From Aphanomyces cochlioides (taxonomy: Eukaryota; Oomycota; Saprolegniomycetes; Saprolegniales; Verrucalvaceae), in NCBI GenBank assembly GCA_019828595.1, contig JAHQRK010000027.1, positions 186,001 to 250,000 of the forward strand: a stretch of 64,000 nt of DNA, read 5' to 3'. The notes beneath the pieces were generated by a model. That model saw only the letters and a list, made by a program, of their open reading frames with translations. It did not search any database and was not told where the DNA came from. Below are positions 54,568-64,000 of this stretch, piece after piece (position 1 is the first letter of the stretch; each line of letters opens with the position of its first letter). Both the position numbers and the translations under genes were made by a program.

Positions 54568-57500
54568 AGACTGAAGGAAGACTTATCGCTCGGCTTCACG
54601 TCGAGTGGACTGTTGCCGCCACAAGACTGACTGTGGTGGCAGTTTCCAGTCCTGCCAATTTACGTCTATCTCGTTGTGTTATCGGGGCACGTCAGTGTTA
54701 CAACGACACCATATGAAAGCTTAACGCCAGCCACAAAGCATGATCGGGTATCGTTCCTTGGTCATGCCAAGAGCTTGAGATTTGCTGGACACTTTCTTCG
54801 TCGCACGACTTGGACATTCTCTCGTGACAGAGCATGGAGGGGGGAAATGCAGATCAGTGAATCCAGTGGACTTTGCAAGGTACGTATGATATGCAAAGAA
54901 ATGGGACACAGAGTTATGGATTTCACACTTTGAGTGCAAAATATTTCCCCTTGGAGTGCCTTCTCCCTTTTGGTTCGTTAATTTCTCGAGGGGGATGATC
55001 TTGCTCGGATTCCGGGCGAGGTGGATCGAATGAATGTTCCGCAAATGTCGGCTAGAGATCAATTTACTTCTTTCATAAGCGTTCTCCTTCCTCCGACTGT
55101 CATGCTTGACTTTCCCCAGATGCCGCGATTTGGTATCCAAGCAATTCCCAACAACCTCAAATAATTTCCCAAAGCATAACGCAAAGCGCCAATTATTCGG
55201 TCTATTGAATTTGAGTTCACGATGGTGTTTGGGCCATTGCACAATCTATATTCTGGATGATGATGGCATTCCTGTCTAATACGGCAGGGTTGAAAGAAGA
55301 AGAATGGCTTCGAGTGTGGCGAGGTAGACGAGTGAGTGATTGAGTCACCGACCTCACTTGGGGCTCTATTCATGGTGGTATGTACTGGTAGCCGACATTT
55401 CCAAGGAGGTCGATGGATTGAAGCATTTATCTGTTCATCTTGGACGCATTCGAGATTGTCGTAAGAGCCCTAGGGGGTAATGACAGCAGTTGTAACACGA
55501 AAACCCTTGTGGTTGTATGAGCAGATGACCATGGTAAGCTGAAAGTCGTTGTAACATCATGCGAGAGCCCCCTTCGGTTTCAACCCATGAACGATCGGGT
55601 GATGATTTGGGGTACGGACGCTAAACGCTAATCGTAGCGATGCCGTCCAAGAATTTTATCAAACAATCCTTACGGAATGCCCACCAGTGGACTCGTTCAC
55701 CCGCTAAACACGACATTTCTAGCGCCTGGCGAGATGAAATCCAAGCCGACCGGTAACAAGAGCGCCAAGCAAGAGTCTTCATTTTTCAGCAGGGACTGTG
55801 TATGGACCCGCGACGACTCAAAAACGTGGTAGGAGTAAGCAGTGGACATTTAAACTCCATGACCCAATCATACTTCGTATTTTGTACAGTATACCATGAG
55901 AAAGGTGTGGGATGGTCGGATCAGTGAAGTCCGAGCTTCTCGCCGCAAGAAAAGGGGGGTGGAAGGTTAGAGGTCGCCTGGGGCTTTTAGGTGAACCAGA
56001 CGCGAACGAAGGAAATGGAGAGGCGCGACTGTGGGTTGAAAGTCCGCAGTAGTTGACCGCTGCCGGGGAAAAGGACGATGTGAAGGATCGGGAAGGGGGT
56101 TGGTTGCTCGGTTGCCCACGAGCTACGCCTAGCGTTGACTGGCGTTGGTGAGGGCGATTGACGGTGCGGGTTTTCGACAGACCCACGGAACCCCTGCAAA
56201 CTTCTTGGCGCTTAAACTCTCTCGACGGGACGCCACAAACTTAGAGGTTCATTCAACGCCAGCCAAAAAGAGCTCTGAAAGACTAACTTCTCCTTTTCTT
56301 GCTACACCTAACCTCGCACGCAAGTTTCTCAATTGCTCTGCTCTCGCTCCTCGATTGGTCTATCGGCATTGTCCACTTTCTCAATTGGCTAGAGCCTTGA
56401 TGACACACTCCTGCAGGCTGTCGCTCACTGCCGATCGTCTGGTCGTCTCTTCCCCATTGGCAGGCGTTGCGCTGGCTCCTTACGATCATCCTTTTCCGTC
56501 TTCTGCTTGGTAGAAAGTCCGACGCCGGCAATCGCAAAGATGAGACCGTTGGCAGCCGCAATTGACCACTGTTCACCCAATCAGGACGTCTAGTTGGCGC
56601 CAAGTCATGCGATAGATCGGTCTCGCGAGTGCTGGCTCGTTTTACGACAAAGGAGTAAGCAGGTTGCACCCATTATCCGATGAAGGTGCATCTGGCGAAG
56701 TCCAAGTGCTGATAACCTTCAAAACTTTGAATTGACAGTTCTTCCACTGCATTCCAGCGAAAGCAGCAAGAGGCTTCGAAGATAGTCAAGTTGAATGGGC
56801 TGGAGGTATTTGTAGTATTTGATTTCCCTCGAAAATTACTCCTTCCTGTAGTGTTGCGCCGTTGTTCATGACTGTGTAATGCTGGCGTACCCTGTCGATT
56901 CAAGAACGAGACATTCAACATGCACGTTGTGAAAAGGCTCCAACTTGTCCACTATCAAGTCACGATGGCTTCCTACTGAGGTTGTAGTGGACGAGTATGC
57001 CATATCGAAACGACTGCTCGATGTCGGCTCTTGTGTCTCTGTTGATTGTCTACGAATGCATATGTTCTTCATCAAGATCGGTTCGTGCTTGCAGGCCTTC
57101 TGGCTGCAAAACAGCATGGATGACGGCAAAGTCAGCAATTGGATTGGCATGCTGCTCTGCTGGAGTTTTGGGTGACACCACAGTCGCACTTTCTGGAAAG
57201 TTACTTCTGTGGGATATCATATTATGATATCCCACAGTGATCCGGGAAATATAAGACCATCAACAAACCCTACCCCTCTATTGAACCGTGAAAATAAATC
57301 ATATTTATTTTAACAAGAAATAATATGACAGGAGGTCAACCATAGTTTCATGGCCAGATAAACGCGCAAACACAAGTAAACTACGGTGCTCCTACATAAG
57401 CTAAAGGTTATAAGTGCTGTCGTAGAAGAAGGGTAAGTTGTTGTTGAAAATACAGGCATTCTTTTCAAAGAAACGTTATGCAAATGGGATGATACATTGT

Positions 57501-57807
57501 TCAATGATTCAATGACACATCCTCGAAATGAATGCACCAATTATAAAATTATAGAGTTTTCCTTGTTTTCTGAAGACTTTCGATCGATTACATGACGACA
57601 CATATGAGTAATTCTTCATCTCTAGCAATTTTCATAGTATATGAAGTCTTGCACGCTTATCTAATACAAGTCTCTTCGTCTTTTTCCAAATGCAATATGC
57701 AATTTAACAGGTTACAATTTATTACAGTATATGGAATCCGTGTCCAGCTTGAAATTGACCAATCAGCGAAGAATCACCTGTGGTCTTATATTTATTTCCC
57801 AATCGAG
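54568..57807. other. Gene-poor spacer with a possible START-FYVE relic and a palindrome
   Basis: 55290-55325 (TGAAAGAAGAAGAATGGCTTCGAGTGTGGCGAGG) resembles the zinc-module exon end of the array genes, and sequence after 55385 resembles the region after 49910, so a heavily decayed copy may lie here. A 31-nt near-perfect palindrome is at 57207-57237. Long frames such as 54721-55242 minus and 56145-56669 on both strands show no family signature. No RNA gene found. Confidence 0.35.
57207..57237. repeat. Perfect 14-bp hairpin
   Basis: Arms CTGTGGGATATCAT and ATGATATCCCACAG around ATT. Function not evident; 570 bp upstream of START-FYVE 6. Confidence 0.8.
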
Positions 57808-59126
57808 ATGAAGTTTCCGCTGCCGGTAGACTACTTTGAATGCCCGCCGCTGTCACCTGAAGAGTACGAGCAATATGAACAGCAGGCCATGCAAAATGCA
57901 CGAGAGATGGTAAGACCAATGAGATGACTACGAGCAGCACTCTTGTCTGTAGCGAGAGAAAGCAGTCATTACAAATTCACAATACCAATGGAAGCGTATT
58001 GCTGACGAAGCTGAAGTCGAGATCTTCCGCGGCAAAGATCCATCTACACCAGCGACGGCCACGCTCCACTGTGCGACTATCGACCTTGCTGGCACACTTG
58101 AGGAGGTGGCGCATTTATATCGGAACGATACGACCGAGGAACTCAAGGAGATGGTCCGACGCACTGGTCATGGCATGATGGATGCCGCCAACTTGTACTG
58201 GATCCATCGCTCTGCCGAATCCAAAGTTCGCATTCAGTGGCTTCTTGTGAAAACGCCGTTTGATGGTGTCGTGAAGAAGCGCGACTTTTGTGTTCTTGAG
58301 GTACACAGCTCCTTCCAGTCGTCCGCCAATCCTCAGCTCTCGTACTCGTTCTAGTCAACAGTGATGTATGACGCTGATGAATTCGGCAGACGAACTTGGG
58401 TTCGCTGTCTCAAATCCATCGAGCTCCCATGCTGCCCTGAGTTCCCAAATGTCATTCGCGCCATCCAGTATGGTTCAGGTGTCATTTGCCGCGAAACCGA
58501 TCGTCCTGGGTATCTCCAGCTGGTCACTGTCGTGCATTGTGACCTTCTTGGCTCACTTCCGATTGCGATCAATGAAATGGGGGCGAAGGAATTGTGCCGC
58601 TCAGTAAGACACGTCGACCGCAATATACGAGAAAACCGGCTAAGCGAGTCGCCCTTCTTGTCAGGAGAGCAATTTATTTCGTTATCAAGTCGACAGCGAT
58701 GCTATTTGTGCAAGCGGAACTTTGGCACCTTTCTGAAGAAGAGAAATTGTTTCAAGTGTGGCGAGGTACACAAGACATGGAGAACCAATGATTTATAAGG
58801 CTCTCCACCAGGTGGTTTGTACCCAGTGTGGTCCCAAATGGAGCATCAAAGTTGGTGGCACTCCTGTCAAAGTGTGTGCTTGTACTGCTTGCTCGTTGGC
58901 GTCGCGGTCATCAAATGTTGAAGACACGAGCACTCTAGCGTCTGGTTTTACTACCCCGTCCTCCGTGGCTTCCACTAATGTTTGGCAAATTGCAGACGAC
59001 GACGACAGCGATGATGATGACGCAACTTCTTTCGTTTCCTTCTCTTCCGACGATAGCAGTATGTCGCATTATAGCAATAGTACAGATGGCCGTCGAACAC
59101 TTGACCATAGTGAAGGGGAATGGTAG
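57808..59126 (+). CDS. START-FYVE protein 6 (4 exons)
   Basis: Exons 57808-57909, 57953-58300, 58355-58765 and 58812-59126 of 102, 348, 411 and 315 nt give 391 aa. N-terminal MKFPLPVDYFECPPLSPEEYEQY; START-type domain with WKRIADEAEVEIFRGKDPSTP, VRIQWLLVKTPFDGVVKKRDFCVLE and IELPCCPEFPNVIRAIQYGSG; FYVE-like module RQRCYLCKRNFGTFLKKRNCFKCGE/VVCTQCGPKWSIK...VCACTACS; acidic/Ser tail with SSDDSSMSHYSNST. It is the only intact member on the plus strand. Exon sizes are the same as in copies 3 and 5, showing duplication of whole genes including introns. Role in membrane lipid handling is inferred from the domains. Confidence 0.87.
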
Positions 59127-59874
59127 GCATTTCAAATCGACTGGAGAGAAAATACATTTATCTGGTCACTTGTTGAGTATGGTTCACAACAAGAGAGGGA
59201 TGAATGGCGTGGACGCGATATTTTCGACTCAGTCGTCCATGTCCATCGAAAAATCTTGCAACGGTAAATGCTCAGTTAATGCATAGCAGTGATGAGGTCC
59301 TATCGAGATAATAGAAAATCTAGAAACAATTTCAATCTCTGTAGCTTGTGTATATTGTTGTGCAAGAAAAGACATCGAAAGAGAAGACTGACAGGTCTCC
59401 CGAACTTTTCGAAAGACAGCAACAAATTAGACTACCGTACTTGTATCAAATGACAAGAGCAAATTGTCTGGCAAATCCACAGGAAAATCCAATCCAGTCA
59501 AAGTGTTCTCGTGCTGGTACTGCTGCCAAGTTGCAGCTCTCGTATCAACTGAAATATATGTACACTGTAATGAGATCTTGAGTCAACAAAAAATCCTATT
59601 TTCCACATTGAACAACCCGAAATACAAATAATTCCTCCAATCAGAACTTACATAGATAAGACGGAATATAATTGGCCAATAGAATAGAACACACCAGAAT
59701 TGTCAGCATGAGTTCCAGGGCTTTGTTGTGTTGTTATCACAGACTGCAAAACTTGTCATAGCATGATTGCAGCATTCTATGCAAGTAAACATGGAATTGA
59801 CGATACATTAGAGAGATTCTGCAATTGGTCTTCCCAACTCCTGTTCTGCTCAGAGTCACATGTTTGTATTGTCA
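59127..59874. other. Intergenic, no supported gene
   Basis: Short frames only. It leads into the left repeat of YR element 3. Confidence 0.4.
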
Positions 59875-62191
59875 TTGGAAAAAGTCAGACACAAAATCTG
59901 ACTTATTCTGATTGGTTAAATAAGCTTTGCATCAATTTGGACTTTGACGTTGGAGAAACAGAACGAGATCGACGGCCCACACGCGCGATGGAGAGATTGG
60001 TGGGCTCGCACAATGGACGTCTTATGAGGTATGAAGAAATATACATCATTCATTGAAATCTTAGAAGCTATGTGCCAACTATCCTCGAAATCTACAATTG
60101 GCGTGCAAGACGACCAAATGTCACGAGCGTCATTTGGCCCAAACGACGACGTCGACCACGTGGAGTTGACGTCAGCCTTGACAACAATGTAGTGGTAATT
60201 ATATGGAAGGACATAGACACAATTGTTGAACTTTGACTTTCTAGAGCACTGATGTTGCAAGTTGGATCGCCTGCTGCTATCAACGAATCTGTGAGTATTT
60301 TCATTGCGAATTTCCAAGCTGAGAATATTTTAGCTTGCTTTCGTGTCAAATCTTTTGGATCAAGTTGCCTGAAAGGGGGTAAATTTTTTGCTGGAGCTCC
60401 ACACCACCACAACGTCCATGCCGTGAGCACATCGACGGCGGGTAGCTCAAATGACTGTGGCAACCTGTGCCATCTTCCGTCCCAACAATGTAAAGATGTA
60501 CGTTCATTCAATATTTGGTTCTCTCGGGGCTCATCCACATTTTGTACTAGAGAGACATCATGCATAATCCACCGCAATGTTGATTCAAGCAATTCTTTTG
60601 TTATATTCCCTGCGCCAACCCCATTTTCTTCCAAAATATCGCTGATACCATTGAGGATTGTGCTTGCCAAAGCCTGGATTGACTTGTGGTTTGCTTCAAG
60701 CTGACAATGTAGAGAGATATGAGGAGGAATGCCAGTAGAGACTAAAGTTGTTGATGTTTGGGTAATAACATCTTTTAAATTTGAGATCAAATTTCCGTTA
60801 GTGAACAAAGGAGTTGATAGAAAAGGATGCTTGGCAGGCAATGTTGACACTAGAAAATTTGCGTGAAACACCAAGGATGCCAAACAAAGGTTCAAAACAC
60901 CATGGAGCTCAGAATTCATAGCCAAGTTGGGGAATATTTTCTTAATCGACTCATTCACACATGCAGAGTCGGAATCTATAAAGTGTGGTAGCAAAATTGC
61001 AAAATCACCATTAGATAAAGGCAAGCCTGCAACAACTCGCCCTACATACTGATCACCAGCTCCATCATAATGAATATATCTTTCAACAACATGTCCAAGG
61101 GACCAACCACATCGAATGCACACATTTACAATTGATGGTCCAGAGGTACTTCCAGATATAACAAAGGTAGCAGCACCTTTGCGAATTGAATGTGTACCAA
61201 TATCAGCACCACAAACTTGACCGACATGAGCCACAGCTCTTGATAAACTCTTTCCAAATCTTTCACGCTGGTTGGGCCCAGGGAACAAAGCGCCAGATTT
61301 AAGTTGGGGATTACATGCTAGATATATACCAAGGGCTAAGAAACAACAAATCTCTGGTTTCAAGGGATTAGCGTAAATATGTTTAGGATCACGCCTCTTT
61401 TTTCCATTTTGATCCGTCTTTGACATGTAAAATGTGCACCCTAGGACATCATTTTCAACAGATAAGTGTTCTAGGCAAATGGAATCTGTTGATCGAGATC
61501 TGCACATTAAATTCCAAGAAAGGGATAAAAAAAGATGCGTAAAGCCACCATCCATCAGTGTGAGAGAGTGCTTGCACAGTTCAACATATTGGTTGATTCG
61601 AAGAGGACGTTTGCCACTATCTTTGATGGTTCCAGCCTGCTCTTCGGCAGCACATCGTCTCTGTATTCCTACGATAACATGAAATATTTAGCTTAATATT
61701 AAATCTACCTTGGAACACAACTTTACAATCTGAGCTGAATTCTGCTGGCAATGGTGTCTGCATGCGTAGATAATAATCCTTTATGGCTGAGCGATAGTTT
61801 GAGAGGGTTCCCAATTTTGAATTGGAGTTTTGGAACTTCCATTCAATAAATTTAGAGAAGTCATCATAATTGAAATATGTCAAGTCGATTGTACCGTCGT
61901 CTGCTACCATAAATGACCTCTCTGACAAATGAAGCCACTTTGTGATTTGCTTCAGGCCACTGTTGTAGCTCTTCTTTGTTTGCGGGGCAATTCTGCTGTC
62001 TCTCAAGTCGCTCAGGGTCGTCGACCTACGACTTGACTCACCCATGACTAAAAGAAAAATGACGTCACTAACAACGAATTGCAAGCCGCAGATTTTTTGT
62101 CTGACTCTTTCTCCAAATTTCCCCCTTATCTTGAATTTTCTATAGTATGAATTTTTACACAATGGAAAAAGTCAGTCCATTTTTCTGACGT
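59875..62191 (-). mobile_element. Crypton-type tyrosine-recombinase element 3 (intact gene, inverted flanking repeats)
   Basis: A repeat of about 27 nt with core GTCAGACACAAAATCTG at 59875-59900 occurs inverted at 62089-62116 (CAGATTTTTTGTCTGAC...). A further copy of its outer half (TGGAAAAAGTCAG) in direct orientation is at 62163-62175. The recombinase gene (62045-60092) lies inside. Match quality is lower than in elements 1 and 2, so exact ends are uncertain. Confidence 0.55.
60092..62045 (-). CDS. Crypton-type tyrosine recombinase (2 exons, intact)
   Basis: Exons 62045-61709 and 61668-60092 (minus) with a 40-nt intron give 637 aa. The N-terminal DNA-binding/core domain reads RIAPQTKKSYNSGLKQITKWLH...YRSAIKDYYLRMQ. 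The YR catalytic motifs are NLMCRSRSTDSICLEHL (Arg), GTHSIRKGAATF (His-x-x-Arg) and VVERYIHYDGAGDQ (Tyr nucleophile region). The C-terminal GCR1-like tail has HCWDGRWHRLPQSFELP...TLWWCGAPAKNLPPFRQLD. It is homologous to the broken gene at 1948-4095 along its whole length. Cryptons move by YR-mediated recombination without a reverse transcriptase or DDE enzyme. An ATG at 62045 is used; the open frame upstream is judged leader. Confidence 0.85.
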
Positions 62192-62408
62192 TTACGGATA
62201 TTTTTCAATATCCGTCTGACTATTTCATATGAATGTCAAAACCCGAAGTTTTCTTCAAAACTTTATGCTTCACCTGAGCGGAACCTCTCAAAAGTCTATA
62301 ATCGTCCGCAAATAAATCCGTGACTCGTACACCATCCATTGGATAGAAATAATCACCTCGACCAATCATTTAACTAATATAGACTAAATCTCATTCAGAA
62401 AATCTTCA
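62192..62408. other. Spacer between the Crypton and the Harbinger pair
   Basis: Contains the ACGGATATTTTTCAATATCCG inverted repeat (about 62194-62214). No gene. Confidence 0.4.
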
Positions 62409-63089
62409 ATGACGACACCAACACCAACGAAGCGCCGTAAGTTCACTGACAAGGAGGATGTGATGCTCTTGAGGCAAATCAATGCTGAAAGACCCTTTGA
62501 GGCACGACAAGGTGAAATCATGAAGGTATGGGCATCCATTGCTCAAGCATTGTCAGAGCAGGTCGATTTCGTACGACCTGCATTCGACGCCAAGAAAGCC
62601 CAGCACCGATTTGGTGTTCTTATAGAAGGCCATCGAGCCTATGACCGCGAATCTGCGCGTGCTTCGGGGGTATCGGAGGAGTACGACGAGAAACTACAAC
62701 TCCTGGATGAACTTCTCTCGGCTCTTGATGATACCAAAGCCGAGGAAAAAGAACGTTCAAGTCGAGCACTCATTGACAACCAGCGCATGGAATCCGAAGG
62801 GGAAATTGTGCGTGCTTCGGCCCTTGCCTCTCTCGGGAAACGCAAAGCAGAACATGGCGAAACTGAGGTCACAATGAATGGTGGTGGTCGAGTTTTGAAG
62901 TTGTTTAATGCGATCCAAGATGATGCGAAAACAGACTTGGACTTTAGAAAAGAGGAGCTGGAATTTTGAAAATTTCAGTACGAATCTGACTTAGCTGAAC
63001 GCAGGGAAGAGCGCAAGCAAATTGCTGAACAAGCTCGATTAAACCATGAAGCTATGATGGCAATGCTAGACATGCTCAGGAACAGATAA
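62409..63089 (+). CDS. Harbinger-associated Myb/SANT-like protein (with one in-frame TGA)
   Basis: The frame from ATG 62409 reads TPTKRRKFTDKEDVMLLRQINAERPFEARQGEIMKVWASIAQAL, a Myb/SANT-like tri-helical start with spaced aromatic residues. It continues as a coiled-coil-rich protein to a TGA at 62967-62969. The same frame goes on without shift (KFQYESDLAERREERKQIAEQARLNHEAMMAMLDMLRNR) to a TAA at 63087-63089, so the TGA looks like a nonsense mutation within the terminal coiled coil; the protein ends at 186 aa unless it is read through. In Harbinger elements this second protein brings the transposase to nuclei and element ends. It is convergent with the transposase at 63141. Confidence 0.7.
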
Positions 63090-63140
63090 TTAACTTGTCA
63101 ATTCAAATGGTTATCGAAATACAGCGTATATTGATGGAAG
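63090..63140. other. Gap between convergent Harbinger genes
   Basis: 51 bp between the stop codons of the Myb-like gene and the transposase; nothing else. Confidence 0.5.
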
Positions 63141-64000
63141 TTAAACATGAGCTACGTCGAAAGTATCTAAGTATTCCTCGAGAGTTGGTGGATCCAGCCC
63201 GAAGTAGAGACTGATTTGATTGTGTTGGAAATGACAGCAATGACAGTTTGTGAGGAGCATTGCTACACAAACAACTTTTGCAACTGGCGACAATCGAATT
63301 TTGGACAAGTTCTTGTAAGTAATAAAGGCCCACAATGACTTCATAAGCATGAAATTCCACTCCACTGATTGCCTCACACGGCTCATGCGCTTGTTGAATA
63401 TCATTTGATCGTCAGTGATGTTAATCCCTTTAAATCCAGACATAATAAACTTTGAGATTCCATACGCAGGATCGCCGTAAATATATCTCATTTCAAAAAG
63501 AGAGATAATCCAGCAAGCTGCTATGTCGAAGAAAGGTTGTGTCATGGCGCCGGCCTTCCATAGGCCCAAAGAAGTGGATACAAATTCCATCAGGGGTAGA
63601 AATTGCTTGATAGCTCAAGCAATGTTGCCTCTTATGCCCACTGTAGATTTGTCGCTGTAAATTTTGGCCATTGCCGGTTGAAGCAATCCGAGTTGTTGCT
63701 ACTTTCGTACCATCTATAAATCCAAAGATATTTGCCAAGGGTGATCCTTTGTTGGAAATTGCTTGGCAGTATCGATTCATGTTTCGTCGAACAAGTTTAA
63801 GGTTGAAGAATAGCAGTTCGCACGAACGATCATATATTTCATCAAATACATACAGAAATATCTCGCACAGGGCGGCTCTTGACCGGCCATAATTCTTAGT
63901 CATGTCATAAAAGCGAGTAGGAAACGCCATTCGACCAAGGAGAATGCAAATGGCTTCATCTCGATGTGCTCGATAGCGATACTCAGTCACAATAACAGCA
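63141..64000 (-). pseudogene. Harbinger-type DDE transposase, frameshifted, 5' end beyond the window
   Basis: Minus strand. DDE motifs: FGFIDGTKVATTRI (first Asp), YSGHKRQHCLSYQ and GRRHDTTFLRHS, then a one-base shift within a T run near 63500. In the next phase, MRYIYGDPAYG (second Asp) and VRQSVEWNFMLMKSLW (Glu) follow, ending at 63141. This is the DDE_Tnp_4/HARBI1-like nuclease that cuts and reinserts TIR elements with TWA duplications. The N-terminus is outside the window; the copy at 637-105 shows what it looked like. The frameshift makes it inactive unless it is a sequence error. Confidence 0.8.

Noticed and set aside
54721..55242. 173-codon minus-strand frame
   Set aside because: No domain and no good start context; it overlaps the possible START-FYVE relic.
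56145..56669. Overlapping long frames on both strands
   Set aside because: Both strands open with low-complexity composition and no recognisable motifs; probably chance.

Overview
The window looks like nuclear DNA of an oomycete, most likely a saprolegnialean close to Aphanomyces or Saprolegnia. The reasons are very short GT-AG introns (about 30-65 nt), a tandem family of START-FYVE proteins with the N-terminal signature MKxPLPxxYF, short-unit ankyrin proteins, non-canonical bZIP-like regulators, and Crypton, Gypsy and Harbinger elements. The genus is inferred from these features; no database was searched.

Layout. 1-0.7 kb holds a decayed Harbinger element; a 341-bp foldback sits at 0.9-1.2 kb. 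1.6-4.2 kb is a decayed Crypton-type tyrosine-recombinase (YR) element. 5.6-13.6 kb carries three bZIP-like genes, two of them inside a segmental duplication, plus a PH-domain gene and a Harbinger-type MITE. 13.7-19.1 kb is a complete but frame-broken Gypsy retrotransposon on the minus strand (220-bp LTRs, TCATT target duplication). 20.2-25.2 kb has two ankyrin genes, one broken, with an inverted repeat and an NmrA-like pseudogene between them. 25.8-42.5 kb is a conserved core block: RING-H2 ligase, PP2A scaffold subunit A, a nuclear-type protein of unknown function, taspase, folate-biopterin transporter family protein, Myb/SANT-like protein, M28 membrane metallopeptidase and VPS36. 43-59 kb is a START-FYVE array (four intact genes, two pseudogenes and a possible relic), interrupted by an intact YR element of a second family. 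59.9-62.2 kb is an intact Crypton on the minus strand. 62.4-64 kb is a Harbinger pair (Myb-like plus DDE transposase) cut by the window edge.

The multi-exon models of the core genes and of the intact START-FYVE genes were assembled by hand. In each one every exon phase closes and the protein matches the expected family length. Frameshifts and stops are almost confined to mobile or duplicated families, which argues for real decay rather than poor sequence.

Most interesting signals: (1) all three YR elements carry a short repeat twice at the 5' side of the gene and once at the 3' side, giving terminal inverted repeats that Cryptons are not known for; (2) a TATCCGGATA-like palindromic motif occurs upstream of four unrelated core genes; (3) a bZIP-like family has Leu at the usual Asn position, with one near-identical coding pair inside diverged flanks (gene conversion); (4) the START-FYVE family has FYVE-like zinc modules without the usual His-His phosphoinositide motif, and two copies show recombination or deletion scars.
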